39,685 nucleotides of DNA from DATAEU01 sp046724395 (GCA_046724395.1 JBKOWM010000139.1:1-39685), one strand, 5' to 3'; numbered from the stretch's first letter, positions 7,805 to 16,772 are shown. The notes: generated by a model from the sequence alone, not told the origin. Program-made: numbers and translations.

Positions 7805-10057
7805 TCAGTGCGGCACGACGCGGAACGCGTCGTAGACATTCTCGACCTTCTTCACGGCGGCGAGAATGCCCGACAGGTGCGTGATATCCGCGAGCTCGAA
7901 GGTGAACCGCAGGTTGGTGATGCGGTCGCGACCCACCGCCGACGTCGCCGACACGATGTTCACGTGATGGTCCGACAGCACCGTCGCCACGTCGGACAGC
8001 AGTCGCGTTCGGTCGAGCGCCTCGACCTGGATCGCGACGACGAACGACGTGGGGCGTCCCGCGCGCCACGACACCTCGATGAGCCGCTCGGACTGGTCCA
8101 TCAGCGCCCGGGCGTTCGGGCAGTCGCGGCGGTGGACGGAGACGCCCTGGCCCCTCGTCACGAACCCGATGATGTCGTCGCCCGGAACGGGCGTACAGCA
8201 CCTGGCGAGACGGACCCACACGTCGACCGAGCCGGGGACGACGACGCCGGAGGTGACGTCGGACGGCTCGACCCTGACGGGTCGCGCGAGCGCAGGCTCG
8301 GTCACGTCGTCCTGCGTCGTGCCGCTGACGATCCTGGTGAGGCGCGCGATCACCGACTGAGGCGAAACGTGTGACTCGCCGACCCCGACGTAGAGCGACT
8401 CGAGGTCCTGGAACTTCATCTCCGCCGCGACCTGCGCGAGCGCATCCTCGGTCGCGAGCCGCTTGAACGGAACGTTCTGCTTGCGCATCAGTCGCTGCAG
8501 CGCGTCACGCCCCTGCTCGAGCGCGTCCTCGCGGCGCTCGCGACTGAACCATTGGCGGATCTTGTTGCGGGCGCGCGGCGTCTTCACGAACCGGAGCCAG
8601 TCCTGTGACGGTCCCTCCCCCTGAGCCTTGGACGTCAACACCTCAATGGTGTCGCCGGTCCGCAGCTCGTAGTCGAGCGGCACGAGCTTGCCGCTGACCT
8701 TCGCGCCGATCGTGCGGTGACCGACCTCGGTGTGGATCGCGTACGCGAAGTCGACAGGCGTTGCGCCGGCCGGCAGGTTGATGACGTCGCCTTTTGGCGT
8801 GAAGACGAACACCTGCCCGCCGTACAGGTCGATCTTGAGGCCCTCCATGAATTCGCGTGGATCGGCCATGTCCTTGAGCCACTCGAGCATCTGGCCGAGC
8901 CACGCGAGATCCGCGGCCTCCTTCGCCCTCCGCGCGTCGCGGCCCTCCTTGTACCGCCAGTGCGCGGCGATCCCGTACTCGGCGGTACGGTGCATCTCCT
9001 TGGTTCGAATCTGCACCTCGATGGGGCGGCCCTGAGGGCCGACGACCGTGGTGTGCAACGACTGGTACATGTTGGACTTGGGCATCGCCACGTAGTCCTT
9101 GAACCGGCCCGGCACCGGCTTCCACAGCGAGTGGATCGCTCCGAGGGCGCCGTAGCAGTCGCGGATGGAGTCGACGAGCACGCGGAGCCCGGCGAGGTCG
9201 TAGATCTCGTTGAATTCCTTGCCGCCGACGACCATCTTCTCGTAGATGGAGTACAGGTGCTTCGGCCGGCCATCGACCTCGGCCTTGACCACGCCGGCCT
9301 CGCGCAGGCGCGTTCTCGCCGCCTGCAGGACGCCGTCGATGTACTGCTGCCGCTCGCCGCGCCGCTTCTCGACGAGGCTGGCGATCTCGTGATACGGCCC
9401 CGGGTGGAGTGTCTTGAACGACAGGTCTTCGAGCTCCCACTTGACCTGCTCCACGCCGAGCCGGTGGGCGAGGGGCGCATAGATCTCGAGCGTCTCCGTC
9501 GCGTTGGCGCGCTGCTTGTTCGGGGTAAGCGCCGATAGCGTCCGCATGTTGTGAAGGCGGTCGGCGAGCTTGATCAGCAGGACGCGAATGTCACCGGCCA
9601 TCGCCACGATCATCTTTCGGACGTTCTCGGCCTGCTCGTGCTCTCGGGTCTTGAACCCGATCGTCTCGATCTTCGTGAGGCCGTCGACGATGCGCACGAC
9701 CTCCGGGCCGAACTCCGCGAGCAGCCCCTCGAGGGTGACGGGCGTGTCCTCAACCGTGTCGTGGAGGAGCGCCGCGACCAGCGTCGTGGTGTCCAGGCCA
9801 AGATCGGCGAGGATGGTCGCGACCGCCAGCGGGTGCTCGATGAAGGGCTCACCCGAGAGCCGGTCCTGCCCCTCGTGCGCGTCGGCGGCGAACGCGTACG
9901 CGCGCCGGATCAGGCCCAGGTCGGCCTTGGCGTTGTACCCCTTGACCGTGCGAAGGAGCGCCTCGAGACCCTCGGGCTGGACATCTGTGTCCCCCGGGCG
10001 CAGGCGCGAGAGCAGCCCACCGCGCCGTTCGGTCTTCAGCTGCTCCTTGCTTTCCAC
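7805..10057 (-). CDS. relA: Bifunctional (p)ppGpp synthetase/hydrolase, RelA/SpoT family
   Basis: Makes and degrades (p)ppGpp. Domains in order: HD hydrolase with AALLHDTVEDT and ADRLHNMRT (about residues 50-200); synthetase with GRFKDYVAMPKSNMYQSLHT and PIEVQIRTKEM (about 240-380); TGS with VFVFTPKGDVINLPAGATPVDFAY; helical region; zinc-finger-like RCCTPVPGDDIIGFVTRG with a later RDCPN; C-terminal ACT domain. The intact HD site and the basic RFKD loop fit a bifunctional enzyme. GTG at 10057 is preferred to GTG at 10069: GGAGG lies 5 nt before 10057, while nothing useful precedes 10069. Confidence 0.95.
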   Translation of the reverse strand: MESKEQLKTERRGGLLSRLRPGDTDVQPEGLEALLRTVKGYNAKADLGLIRRAYAFAADAHEGQDRLSGEPFIEHPLAVATILADLGLDTTTLVAALLHDTVEDTPVTLEGLLAEFGPEVVRIVDGLTKIETIGFKTREHEQAENVRKMIVAMAGDIRVLLIKLADRLHNMRTLSALTPNKQRANATETLEIYAPLAHRLGVEQVKWELEDLSFKTLHPGPYHEIASLVEKRRGERQQYIDGVLQAARTRLREAGVVKAEVDGRPKHLYSIYEKMVVGGKEFNEIYDLAGLRVLVDSIRDCYGALGAIHSLWKPVPGRFKDYVAMPKSNMYQSLHTTVVGPQGRPIEVQIRTKEMHRTAEYGIAAHWRYKEGRDARRAKEAADLAWLGQMLEWLKDMADPREFMEGLKIDLYGGQVFVFTPKGDVINLPAGATPVDFAYAIHTEVGHRTIGAKVSGKLVPLDYELRTGDTIEVLTSKAQGEGPSQDWLRFVKTPRARNKIRQWFSRERREDALEQGRDALQRLMRKQNVPFKRLATEDALAQVAAEMKFQDLESLYVGVGESHVSPQSVIARLTRIVSGTTQDDVTEPALARPVRVEPSDVTSGVVVPGSVDVWVRLARCCTPVPGDDIIGFVTRGQGVSVHRRDCPNARALMDQSERLIEVSWRAGRPTSFVVAIQVEALDRTRLLSDVATVLSDHHVNIVSATSAVGRDRITNLRFTFELADITHLSGILAAVKKVENVYDAFRVVPH

Positions 10058-10080
10058 GGGCGCCTCCACTCGGAGGAGTG

Positions 10081-10104
10081 CCGCTCGCGCTTCGCGCTCG
10101 CTCC
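10081..10104. repeat. Short mirror repeat, first copy
   Basis: The 18-nt core GCTCGCGCTTCGCGCTCG reads the same from either end on one strand (mirror, not inverted). A near-identical copy is at 23509-23532. Significance unknown; could be low-complexity GC-rich sequence. Confidence 0.35.
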
Positions 10105-10108
10105 TTGA

Positions 10109-10139
10109 GTCCCCCGGACCCCGCCTCTTCCCGGGGGAC
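10109..10139 (-). other. Hairpin in the apt-relA gap
   Basis: GTCCCCCGG (10109-10117) and CCGGGGGAC (10131-10139) form a perfect 9-bp inverted repeat around a 13-nt loop, between the apt stop and the relA start. No U-run follows on the minus strand, so it does not look like a simple intrinsic terminator. It may stabilise mRNA ends or modulate relA expression (inference). Confidence 0.6.
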
Positions 10140-10158
10140 GACGCCAGTGTAAGCCCGC

Positions 10159-10680
10159 TCAGTATTCGAGCAGCGTGAACAGGTCGTATCCCTCGAGCCG
10201 GTCGTGGCCCTTTAAGAACCCGAGCTCGATGAGGAACGCCAACCCGACGACCTTTCCCTCGATACGCTCGACGAGATCGGCGGTCGCCTTGGCCGTGCCA
10301 CCGGTCGCGAGGACGTCATCGACGATCAACACCCGCTCTCCCGGCTGGACGGCGTCGGTGTGGATCTCAAGCGCCGCGGTCCCGTACTCCAGCTGGTACT
10401 CCGCGGCCTGGGTTTCCCAGGGCAGCTTCCCGAGCTTGCGGACCGGGACGAACCCGGCGCCGAAGTGGTAGGCGACGGGCGAGGCGATGATGAAGCCGCG
10501 GGCCTCGATCCCGACCACCTTGTCGACGCTTCCGCGGCCGAAGTGCACGACGATCAGGTCGATCACCGTCGAGAAGGCGATCGGATCGGCGAGCAGGGGT
10601 GTGATGTCCTTGAACATCACGCCTTCCTGCGGGAAGTCCGGGACGTCTCGAATGAGGCCGCGGATCTGCTCGAGATCCAC
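10159..10680 (-). CDS. apt: Adenine phosphoribosyltransferase
   Basis: Converts adenine and PRPP to AMP (purine salvage). The 173-residue protein has the type I PRTase PRPP motif VLIVDDVLATGGTAKAT and the APT-specific regions DFPQEGVMFKDITPLL, IEARGFI and PVRKLGKLPWET. GTG start at 10680 with GGAGG about 10 nt upstream, lying inside the end of secF. The secF-apt-relA order is the actinobacterial one and links nucleotide salvage to the stringent response. Confidence 0.94.
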   Translation of the reverse strand: MDLEQIRGLIRDVPDFPQEGVMFKDITPLLADPIAFSTVIDLIVVHFGRGSVDKVVGIEARGFIIASPVAYHFGAGFVPVRKLGKLPWETQAAEYQLEYGTAALEIHTDAVQPGERVLIVDDVLATGGTAKATADLVERIEGKVVGLAFLIELGFLKGHDRLEGYDLFTLLEY

Positions 10681-10685
10681 GGCGG

Positions 10686-11828
10686 CTACCTCCGCCTCCG
10701 CTTCGCCGGGGGCTTGCGCTTGCTCTTCGGCCGAGGCCGAGCAGGCTGCCCCGTTCGCGTCGTCGTCCCGGCCGCCGCGGCGGCGCCCACCTCCGCGGGC
10801 ACCGGCTGCGCGCCATTTTCTGCGTCCGCGGCGACCGCCGCTGGGACGGAGCGCAGCGGACGCCCACCTGCCTCGCGCGCCGGTCGGGCACGCAACTGCT
10901 GGTAACGCGGCTCTCGCTGTTTGAGCACCACGAGCAGCGGGGCCGCGATGAAGATCGACGAGTACGCGCCCGTGAGGACCCCGATCATCATCGCGAACGC
11001 GAAGTCCTTGAGCGTGTCGCCGCCGAACAGCAGCAGCGACAGGATCGGGAAGAGCACGACGAGGGACGTATTGACCGATCGCATGAACACCTGGTTCAGC
11101 GAGTGGTTCACCACGCCGGCGTAGGTGTCCCTGGCGACCAGCGCCGGCGACTCGGTGTTCTCCTGGATCTTGTCATAGATGACGACGGTGTCGTACAGCG
11201 AGAAACCCAGGATCGTCAGGATCGCGATCACCGTCGCCGGCGTGACCTCCCGGCCGACGAGTGCGTAGATGCCCGCCGTGATGATGACATCGTGGATCAT
11301 GGCGACCTGCGCGCCGATCGCCATCTTCCACTCGAACCGGAACGAGATGTAGATGGTGATCGCGAGCAGCACCACGATCAAACCCTGCAGCGCCTTGCGA
11401 GAGATCTCGCTTCCCCAGGTCGGTCCGACGTCGGTCCTGCTGATGTCGTCGGGGGTGACGCCGGCCTGCTTGGCGAGGTCGTCGACGAGCTGCGTGCGGG
11501 TGGTATCGCTCAGCTCCGTCAGGCTGCGTGTGCGAACCGAGATCTCGTTGCCGCCTACGAGCTGCACCTCGGACTCGTCGAGGTGGTACGGCGCCGCCGT
11601 GAGCAACGAGCGGACCTGATCGGCGCTGACGCCGGAGCGGTCCTCGTAGGTGATCTGCGAGCCGCCCTCGAAGTCGATCGACAGGTTGAGGCCCCGGACG
11701 AACAGCCCGATGAGCGACAGCGCGATCACGGTCCCCGACAGGGCGAACCACCAGCGCCGGTGCTCGATCAGGTGTAAGTGCGGCTCGCGGTGCCCGCGGA
11801 AGACGGCGACGGCCTCGCGGACGTTCAT
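10686..11828 (-). CDS. secF: Sec translocon subunit SecF
   Basis: Proton-driven partner of SecD that pulls exported proteins across the membrane. 380 residues. First membrane segment WWFALSGTVIALSLIGLFV, then the family motif IDFEGGSQI, an external P1-like domain, and five further membrane segments including the RND-type IYISFRFEWKMAIGA, HDVIITAGIYAL, GFSLYDTVVIYDKI and R(S)VNTSLVVLFPI. The C-terminal 70 residues are Ala/Pro/Arg-rich and end PPAKRRRR, a basic cytosolic tail longer than in E. coli. ATG overlaps the secD stop by 4 nt (ATGA). Confidence 0.95.
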   Translation of the reverse strand: MNVREAVAVFRGHREPHLHLIEHRRWWFALSGTVIALSLIGLFVRGLNLSIDFEGGSQITYEDRSGVSADQVRSLLTAAPYHLDESEVQLVGGNEISVRTRSLTELSDTTRTQLVDDLAKQAGVTPDDISRTDVGPTWGSEISRKALQGLIVVLLAITIYISFRFEWKMAIGAQVAMIHDVIITAGIYALVGREVTPATVIAILTILGFSLYDTVVIYDKIQENTESPALVARDTYAGVVNHSLNQVFMRSVNTSLVVLFPILSLLLFGGDTLKDFAFAMMIGVLTGAYSSIFIAAPLLVVLKQREPRYQQLRARPAREAGGRPLRSVPAAVAADAENGAQPVPAEVGAAAAAGTTTRTGQPARPRPKSKRKPPAKRRRR

Positions 11829-13867
11829 TTCGACGCCCCCGCGATCGCGGGACGGACCTCGCCGGGCAGTGGCTCGGCCGCGACCCCGCTCGTCAGACCG
11901 AACCCGGGCAGGTTCACGAGGCGCTCGTTCCGCGCGATCAGGAAGATCGTCGGCCGCTTGAAGAAGTACACGACGAACAGGTCGAGCACCGTCGCGACGC
12001 CCAGCGTGAGCGCGAACCCACGAACGGAGCTCACGGCCGTCACATACAGCACCGCGGCGGCCAGTCCGGTGACGACGTCGGCCGCCACGATCGTCTTGAA
12101 CGCCCTCTTGAAGGCCGGCTGTACCGCGGCGCGAGGCGTCTTGCCCTGCCGAACCTCGTCCTTCAGCCGCTCGAAGAAGACGATGTACGAGTCCGCCGTA
12201 ACGCCGAGAGAGATCACCAGGCCGGCGATGCCGGCGAGCGTGAGGCTGTATCCGACGGTCTCTCCCGCGATCGATACCAGCGCGATCGCCAGGATCGCCC
12301 AGATGGTCATGCCCATCCAGGCGACCACGCCGAGCAGCCGGTAGTAGAAGAGCAGATAGAGCGCGAGCAGGACGAGCCCCGCGATCCCGGCGATGAGCCC
12401 CTGGCGGAGCGACTCCTGGCCCAAAGTCGGGCTGACGGTCTGCACCTGCTCCTTCTTGAGGTTCACGGGCAACGCGCCGGCGTTCAGCTGCGTGGCGAGG
12501 TCTCCCGCGCTTTGTTTGGTGAAGCTGCCCGTGATCACGCCGGTACCCCCGGTGATGGCGTTTTGGACGGTGGGGGCCGAGATCACGCGGTTGTCGACGA
12601 CGATCGCGAGCTGCTGTCCGACCATCTGCGTCGTGACGTCGCCGAACGTCTTCGCGCCGGCGCTCGTCAACGAGAACCTGATCGCCCACCCCGTCCCGAC
12701 ACTGCTCGTGCCGCCGGTGTCGTAGACGGCCGTCGCCTTGTTGATGGCATCCCCCGTCAGCTGGACGGGGCCGAGCTGGTACTTGACGCGGCTCTGGTTC
12801 CCGGTCCCGTAGACGACGATGTCCTTCTTGGCCAACGCCTGGAAGCTGCATTCGGCCGTCTGCCGCTCGGCCTGCGTGGCGCACGTCACCGGCGTCGTGT
12901 CGTAGCCGGGCTGGCCAGGTTCGAGCGTGCCGTTTACCTTCCGCTGTTCGAGCCGCGCGGTCGTGCCGATGACCTGGAGCAGCCGCTCCTGCCCCGTCCG
13001 CTGCAACTGCGCGCTCGCGAGGTCCCTCGTGAGGAAGCAGCCGAGGCCCGTGCCGGCGGAGCTGACGACGCAGTACTCGCTGGTCTGATGGAAGGTCGAC
13101 AGCTCAGACAGCAGCTTTTGTGCCTCGGCCTGCGTCGGGAAACACGCGGTCTGTGACTGGTTCGAGATCGTCTTGCCGGACGCGTCGGCCAGACAGTACT
13201 CGTTGGTCTGCACGTCGGTCCCGATGCCGGCCAGAGCCTCTTCGGCCGCCTTCTTGGAGTCGAAGCAGGGGACCGTCGGGAGCTGCGTTCCGTTCAGGCA
13301 GTAGCCGCTCGGGGCCGACCCCGAGCTCGGGGCCGGCGACGCCTGATCGGCGGGAACGACGCTGATGCCCTCGATGAGGGTGTTGGCGTCCTTCTTCGTC
13401 GCCGTGCACACCGGCGTCGAACCCTGGAAGACGTCGCCCGTCAGGCAGAATGTCTGACTGCCGGGGACGACCTCGATCCCGTTCAGCGCCGTGTCGGCCG
13501 CGTCCGCCGTGGGGTACGTCGCGTACGCGACGTCCTGGCTATCGACGATGCGGTACTCGTTCTTCGGACGCTGCTCGATGGTGCCGCGGGCGAGCCCGGG
13601 CAGCTGAACCTCGATGTTGGTCCCTGACAGATACAGGAGCGGCTCGCCAACGCCGAAGGCGTCGACACGCGTGCGAATGTTCTCGAGCGCCCGATCCATA
13701 ACGTCGCTCGGCGTATCGGGCGGTGCCGACAGGATGACGGACACCCCGCCCTCGAGGTCGAGACCGAGCACCGGGCGCGTCCCGACGACGAACGCCGCGA
13801 TCGATCCGGCGACCAACGCCCCCACCAGGATGATCGAGATCCAGAGTCCCCGGGTCGCCCGTTTCAC
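11825..13867 (-). CDS. secD: Sec translocon subunit SecD with Cys-pair repeat insertion
   Basis: 680 residues. One N-terminal membrane segment (about residues 8-29), the family motif LGLDLEGG (34-41), a large external domain, then five membrane segments from about residue 450, including GVTADSYIVFFERLKDE. The external domain contains an array at about residues 102-290 of degenerate units of the type (N/S)EYC..C(F)..(T/S)..A..L..I. Cys pairs are at 141/154, 190/201, 225/242 and 266/277; a fifth pair (329/340) lies in the region where actinobacterial SecD often has Cys. GTG at 13867 overlaps the stop of the HD gene by 4 nt (GTGA). Confidence 0.95.
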   Translation of the reverse strand: MKRATRGLWISIILVGALVAGSIAAFVVGTRPVLGLDLEGGVSVILSAPPDTPSDVMDRALENIRTRVDAFGVGEPLLYLSGTNIEVQLPGLARGTIEQRPKNEYRIVDSQDVAYATYPTADAADTALNGIEVVPGSQTFCLTGDVFQGSTPVCTATKKDANTLIEGISVVPADQASPAPSSGSAPSGYCLNGTQLPTVPCFDSKKAAEEALAGIGTDVQTNEYCLADASGKTISNQSQTACFPTQAEAQKLLSELSTFHQTSEYCVVSSAGTGLGCFLTRDLASAQLQRTGQERLLQVIGTTARLEQRKVNGTLEPGQPGYDTTPVTCATQAERQTAECSFQALAKKDIVVYGTGNQSRVKYQLGPVQLTGDAINKATAVYDTGGTSSVGTGWAIRFSLTSAGAKTFGDVTTQMVGQQLAIVVDNRVISAPTVQNAITGGTGVITGSFTKQSAGDLATQLNAGALPVNLKKEQVQTVSPTLGQESLRQGLIAGIAGLVLLALYLLFYYRLLGVVAWMGMTIWAILAIALVSIAGETVGYSLTLAGIAGLVISLGVTADSYIVFFERLKDEVRQGKTPRAAVQPAFKRAFKTIVAADVVTGLAAAVLYVTAVSSVRGFALTLGVATVLDLFVVYFFKRPTIFLIARNERLVNLPGFGLTSGVAAEPLPGEVRPAIAGASK

Positions 13868-14658
13868 GCCAGTTCGGCCCCGTTGATCGTCAGCTTGAAT
13901 CGACAGTGAAGGACCTCGGCGGCCCTGCGGCACATCTGCATGCGCCCGAGGAAGATCTCGAAGTACTCCATGACCTGTGAGATCTCGGTGTCGATCGTGA
14001 GCTCGAGGGTCACGGTCTTCGCCGCCGAGTCTACCCGGAGGAACGACTGTTCGGCGGCGAAGTTGACCCGATCGTGGATGTCGAACTGGATCTGCCCGGA
14101 CTTGCGGACGCGGCTGCGGTGCACATCGGACTTGTCCGCCAAGATGACCGCGGCGGCCGGGGGCGACACCGCCGCGCCGTTGGGCTCCTCGTGGTTGGCA
14201 ATCGCGGCCACGACGGTCGCCAAATCTGTGACTGGGACCTGTCCCTTCAGCGCGTCGTACACGAGGATCGCGCCGGTCTGGCCGTGCATCTCGCGCGAGA
14301 CCATGTTTCCGACGTCGTGCAGGTACCCCGCGACGCATCCCAGGTTCGCGGTGTGCTCGTCGAAGCCCGCGCGCGTCAGCACGTTGAAGGCGATGCGGGC
14401 GGTGAGGTTCGCGTGCCGGAACCCGTGCTCGGTGTATCCGAGCGCCTCCATCACGCGATCCGCAGCCGCGATGAAGGAGGACAGCTCCTCGTCGTGCTGC
14501 ACGAGGTCGAGCGTGAGCGCGGATCGATCGATGGCCGCGGCGGTTAATCCGGCCGTCACCGCGTTGGCGACAGGGGGAACGTCGGTCACCGCGGCCGACG
14601 GCTCCACGGAGGTGCGCTGGACGGCCTGCTCCCGGGCGGGCTCGGTGGCGCGTTTCAC
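13864..14658 (-). CDS. HD-domain phosphohydrolase encoded between yajC and secD
   Basis: 264 residues. The metal-binding HD pattern is complete: His82 (GFRHANLTARIA), His114-Asp115 (GYLHDVGNM), His125 (EMHGQTGA), His156 (ANHEEPNG) and Asp175 (ILADKSDVHR). The spacing and the LHDVG...H..TGA pattern resemble HDc/HD-GYP phosphodiesterases more than dGTPases, but no GYP motif is present. The N-terminal 45 residues are polar and probably disordered; the C-terminal 80 residues look like an all-alpha/beta regulatory domain. No signal peptide, so cytosolic. GTG start and stop overlap both neighbours by 4 nt, so it is coupled to yajC and secD. Substrate unknown. Confidence 0.87.
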   Translation of the reverse strand: MKRATEPAREQAVQRTSVEPSAAVTDVPPVANAVTAGLTAAAIDRSALTLDLVQHDEELSSFIAAADRVMEALGYTEHGFRHANLTARIAFNVLTRAGFDEHTANLGCVAGYLHDVGNMVSREMHGQTGAILVYDALKGQVPVTDLATVVAAIANHEEPNGAAVSPPAAAVILADKSDVHRSRVRKSGQIQFDIHDRVNFAAEQSFLRVDSAAKTVTLELTIDTEISQVMEYFEIFLGRMQMCRRAAEVLHCRFKLTINGAELA

Positions 14659-15029
14659 GACCCGGGCTCGGCCTCCTCGTCGGCCGACTGGTCGTCGGCG
14701 GCGTCGTACCCGTCGTCCTCGTCCTGGCTGAGCCGCTGGCTGATGGCACGACGCAGCATACGGACGCGCGTTCCGGGCGCGACCTCGACGGTGACCGTAT
14801 CGGTGTCATCGTCGATCTCGACGATCGTTCCGTACATCCCGGCGATCGTCAGGACCTCGTCGCCGACCTGGAGGGCGCCGAGAAGCTGCTGCTGGCGCTG
14901 ACGCTGCGCCCGCTGCGGCCGGATCAGGAGGAAATAGAAGACGCCGCCCATGAGCAGGAGCGGAAGGAGCAGCGTCAGGCCGCCGCCCTGCTGGCCGGAG
15001 CTCTGGGCGAGGAAGAAGAGCGTGGTCAC
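14655..15029 (-). CDS. yajC: Preprotein translocase accessory subunit YajC
   Basis: 124 residues with one membrane helix (LTLLLPLLLMGGVFYFLLI), the family motif RPQRAQRQRQQQLLGALQVGDE-type (charged linker then GDEVLTIAGMYGTIVEIDDDTDTVTVEV) and an acidic tail. GTG at 15029 is chosen because AAAGG lies 8 nt upstream and the N-terminus MTTLFFLAQSSGQQ fits YajC; reading further upstream adds 33 unrelated residues. First gene of yajC-HD-secD-secF-apt-relA. Confidence 0.93.
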   Translation of the reverse strand: MTTLFFLAQSSGQQGGGLTLLLPLLLMGGVFYFLLIRPQRAQRQRQQQLLGALQVGDEVLTIAGMYGTIVEIDDDTDTVTVEVAPGTRVRMLRRAISQRLSQDEDDGYDAADDQSADEEAEPGS

Positions 15030-15132
15030 CGCGGGTGCCTTTCGTGCGGGGCGAACGAAAGAGCATACAAGCCCGGGGATTCCGGCGGCGGCGCTATTCG
15101 ACGCTCGGCCAGCCGAAGCGCCGGCCAAAGGC

Positions 15133-16164
15133 TCAGGCGAGCGGGAGCGCGCCCTCCCGAACGACGCCGAGGTGGCGGTACGCGTGCTCGGTCGCGACGC
15201 GCCCGCGAGGCGTTCTCGCCAGGAGGCCGCGCTGGAGCAGGTACGGCTCGTAGACGTCCTCGATGGTGTCGGGCTCCTCGCCGACCGAGGCCGCGAGGGT
15301 CGAGAGCCCGACCGGGCCGCCCGAGAAACGATTCACGATGACCCCGAGAATCGCCAGGTCGACCTTGTCCAGCCCCTCGTCGTCCACCTCGAACACCTCG
15401 AGCCCGCGCCGGGCGACGTCGCCGGAGACGCGGCCGTCGTGACGCACCTCGGCGTAATCACGCACCCGACGCAATAGACGGTTCGCCACGCGCGGCGTGC
15501 CGCGGGATCGGCCGGCGATCTCGTTCGCACCGTCGGCATCGACCACGACCTCGAGGATGCCGGCCGACCGCCGCACGATGCGGGCGACGTCCCGCCGCGA
15601 GTAATAATCGAGCCTCGGCGAGAACCCGAATCGCTCCCGCAGCGGGAGCGTGATCCGACCCGGCCGCGTCGTCGCCCCGATGAGCGTGAATTGCGGAAGG
15701 TCCAGACGGATGCTCCGTGCGCTCGGGCCCTTGCCGAGCACGACGTCCAGCTTGAAGTCCTCGAGCGCCGGATACAGGACCTCCTCCACGGCGCGCGGCA
15801 TGCGATGGATCTCGTCCACGAACAGGACGTCGGCCTCCCCGAGATTCGTCAGGATCGCGGCGAGATCCCCCGGCCGTTCGAGGGCTGGACCGCTGGTTGG
15901 CTGGAATCCGACGGCGAGCTCGTTGGCGACGATGGAGGCCAGTGTCGTCTTGCCGAGGCCTGGTGGGCCGGAGAACAGAAGATGATCGATCGGCTCGCGC
16001 CGGGCCTTCGCGCCGTCAATGAGAAGCGCGAGCTGTTCCTTCACGCGATCCTGGCCGACGAACTCGTCGAGCGAACGAGGGCGAAGGGCGGCGTCGAACT
16101 CGCGGTCATCCGCCGCGAGGTCGGGCTCGACGACGCGCTCCGAGTCGGTCGCCTCCTCGTTCAT
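15133..16164 (-). CDS. ruvB: Holliday junction branch-migration ATPase RuvB
   Basis: 343 residues. AAA+ motor with FVGQDRVKEQL, Walker A GPPGLGKTTLA, Walker B VLFVDEIHRM, sensor 1 IGATTRPGRI, arginine-finger region RERFGF, and the C-terminal winged-helix DNA-binding domain (DKVDLAILGVIVNRFSGGPVG). Ends with a short hydrophobic tail. ATG fixed by the family N-terminus. Last gene of the pdxS-pdxT-yebC-ruvC-ruvA-ruvB run; the 103-nt gap to yajC holds no gene. Confidence 0.96.
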   Translation of the reverse strand: MNEEATDSERVVEPDLAADDREFDAALRPRSLDEFVGQDRVKEQLALLIDGAKARREPIDHLLFSGPPGLGKTTLASIVANELAVGFQPTSGPALERPGDLAAILTNLGEADVLFVDEIHRMPRAVEEVLYPALEDFKLDVVLGKGPSARSIRLDLPQFTLIGATTRPGRITLPLRERFGFSPRLDYYSRRDVARIVRRSAGILEVVVDADGANEIAGRSRGTPRVANRLLRRVRDYAEVRHDGRVSGDVARRGLEVFEVDDEGLDKVDLAILGVIVNRFSGGPVGLSTLAASVGEEPDTIEDVYEPYLLQRGLLARTPRGRVATEHAYRHLGVVREGALPLA

Positions 16165-16202
16165 CTGATACGCCCCGTCGTCGGATCCGTCATCTGTTCA
16201 CC

Positions 16203-16772
16203 CTAGACCCTCGCGACGTGCTGAAGGGCCTCTCGCAGCAACTCCTCCACGGCGCGGTCGTCGTTCGGCGGCAGAGCCGCGATCGCGTCGCTCGCCTCCT
16301 GCGGGGACAGCCCCAGGGAGACGAGGGCCTCGCGCACGTCAACGAGCGGTCCTTCGATCACGAGCACGCCGCCACCGACCTTGTCGCGCAGGTCGAGGAC
16401 CACTCGCTGGGCGACCTTCTTGCCCACTCCGGGCACGACCATGAGCGCGTCCAGATCGCCGGAGGCGACTGCACGCCGCAACGCGTCGGGCGTGAGCGCC
16501 GACAGGAAAGCGAGCGCGACCTTCGGCCCGACGCCGCTCACCGTGACCAACAAATCGAACACGCCCCGTTCGTCGGTCGAGGTGAACCCGAACAGGAGCA
16601 GGGCGTCGTCGCGGACATGCATCCGCGTGAACAGCCGCGCCGAGCCGCCGATGCCTGGGAGCCGGACGGCGGTCGAGACGGGAATCGCGACGTCGTACCC
16701 CACGCCCCCGACGTCGAGGACCACGCGTTCGGCGGTCTTCTCGGCGACGCGTCCCTCGAGCGAGGCGATCAT
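16203..16772 (-). CDS. ruvA: Holliday junction-binding subunit RuvA
   Basis: 189 residues. N-terminal OB domain starting MIASLEGRVAEKTAERVVLDVGG, the acidic-pin region, two helix-hairpin-helix motifs (VSGVGPKVALAFLSA and VPGVGKKVAQRVV), and the C-terminal RuvB-binding three-helix domain (VREALVSLGLSPQEA...). ATG at 16772 overlaps the ruvC stop by 4 nt (ATGA). The GGVLVIEG linker joins domains II and III. Confidence 0.95.
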   Translation of the reverse strand: MIASLEGRVAEKTAERVVLDVGGVGYDVAIPVSTAVRLPGIGGSARLFTRMHVRDDALLLFGFTSTDERGVFDLLVTVSGVGPKVALAFLSALTPDALRRAVASGDLDALMVVPGVGKKVAQRVVLDLRDKVGGGVLVIEGPLVDVREALVSLGLSPQEASDAIAALPPNDDRAVEELLREALQHVARV

